Shown here: in pieces, positions 63,978-64,000 of the stretch
Position numbering within the stretch: the stretch's first letter is position 1
Layout: each line of letters starts with the position of its first letter
Assembly (NCBI RefSeq): GCF_022399565.1
Contig: NZ_JAJTUT010000001.1
Coordinates: forward strand, 1,167,336 to 1,231,335
DNA: 64,000 nt
Reading direction: 5' to 3'
Source: Flavobacterium algicola
Lineage (GTDB): Bacteria > Bacteroidota > Bacteroidia > Flavobacteriales > Flavobacteriaceae
Program-made: the position numbers and the translations under genes
The notes under the pieces: model-generated
The model's database searches: none
What the model saw: the letters and a program-made list of their open reading frames with translations, nothing else
Told to the model about the DNA's origin: nothing

Positions 63978-64000
63978 ATGTATCCAAGAAAAATGAAAAC
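63978..64000 (+). CDS. Start of the next operon gene, probably a TPR protein (BatC)
   Basis: After the batB stop, an ATG at 63978 opens a frame that runs to the window edge, with a second in-frame ATG at 63993 beginning MK. The operon order in Bacteroidota (batA, batB, then a TPR protein) suggests BatC. Too little sequence is present to confirm this. A frame starting at 63955 stops after 13 codons and is not a gene. Confidence 0.35.

Noticed and set aside
63955..63996. 13-codon frame overlapping the batB stop
   Set aside because: It ends at once; the next operon gene more likely starts at 63978 or 63993.

Overview
The window is about 64 kb of low-GC DNA from a member of the Bacteroidota, most likely a Flavobacterium or close relative. 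The evidence is two SusC/SusD pairs, C-terminal type IX secretion (T9SS) sorting domains, families restricted to this phylum (DUF4254, DUF6427, DUF6341, DUF6377, GH97, NamZ with GH3), and many TAnnTTTG-type -7 promoter boxes. There are about 55 genes or gene fragments. I see no tRNA, rRNA, CRISPR array, prophage or insertion sequence with a transposase.

Layout. 1-22.4 kb is mostly housekeeping: the tail of a HAD-type hydrolase, an OmpA-like protein, a short SSB, a GNAT-nitrilase fusion, an M28 peptidase, a YeeZ-like oxidoreductase, an EamA transporter, an M13 peptidase, a SCO copper chaperone, the ferrous iron set feoA-feoB plus a 43-residue Cys-rich partner, a heptosyltransferase with DUF4254, upp, DUF6427/DUF6341 membrane proteins, YraN, an LD-carboxypeptidase and a secreted nuclease-like protein. 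An ALDH7-type aldehyde dehydrogenase follows at 22.7-24.2 kb.

24.7-38.1 kb is a one-strand locus: SusC, SusD, a DUF4397 lipoprotein, a terminator, then a GHL10 glycosidase with a T9SS tail, NamZ (exo-N-acetylmuramidase), a sodium:solute symporter, and a protein fusing a NagZ-type GH3 to a beta-lactamase-fold hydrolase. The enzyme families all point at peptidoglycan glycan or muropeptide breakdown and uptake. I read it as a candidate murein-utilisation locus in which the NagZ and AmiE activities known as separate Bacillus proteins are fused.

40.3-55.3 kb is a starch/maltodextrin (sus-like) locus: a DUF6377 membrane regulator, a GH97 alpha-glucosidase, SusC, SusD, a SusE/F-like lipoprotein, a GH13 amylase with a T9SS sorting domain, and a SusA-like GH13 neopullulanase. 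Polymer would be cut at the surface, imported by SusCD, and finished in the periplasm by SusA and SusB.

55.3-64 kb holds an AlbA_2-domain protein, an SDR oxidoreductase and a moxR-DUF58-BatA-BatB operon that continues past the window end. Between DUF58 and the next operon gene lies a roughly 600-bp module: a four-helix-bundle (S23/IVP-type) gene broken by one stop codon, with a 59-bp tandem repeat before it and an inverted copy of that repeat after it. This module and the peptidoglycan locus are the two most interesting observations.

All family names are from recognition of the sequence; no database search was possible.
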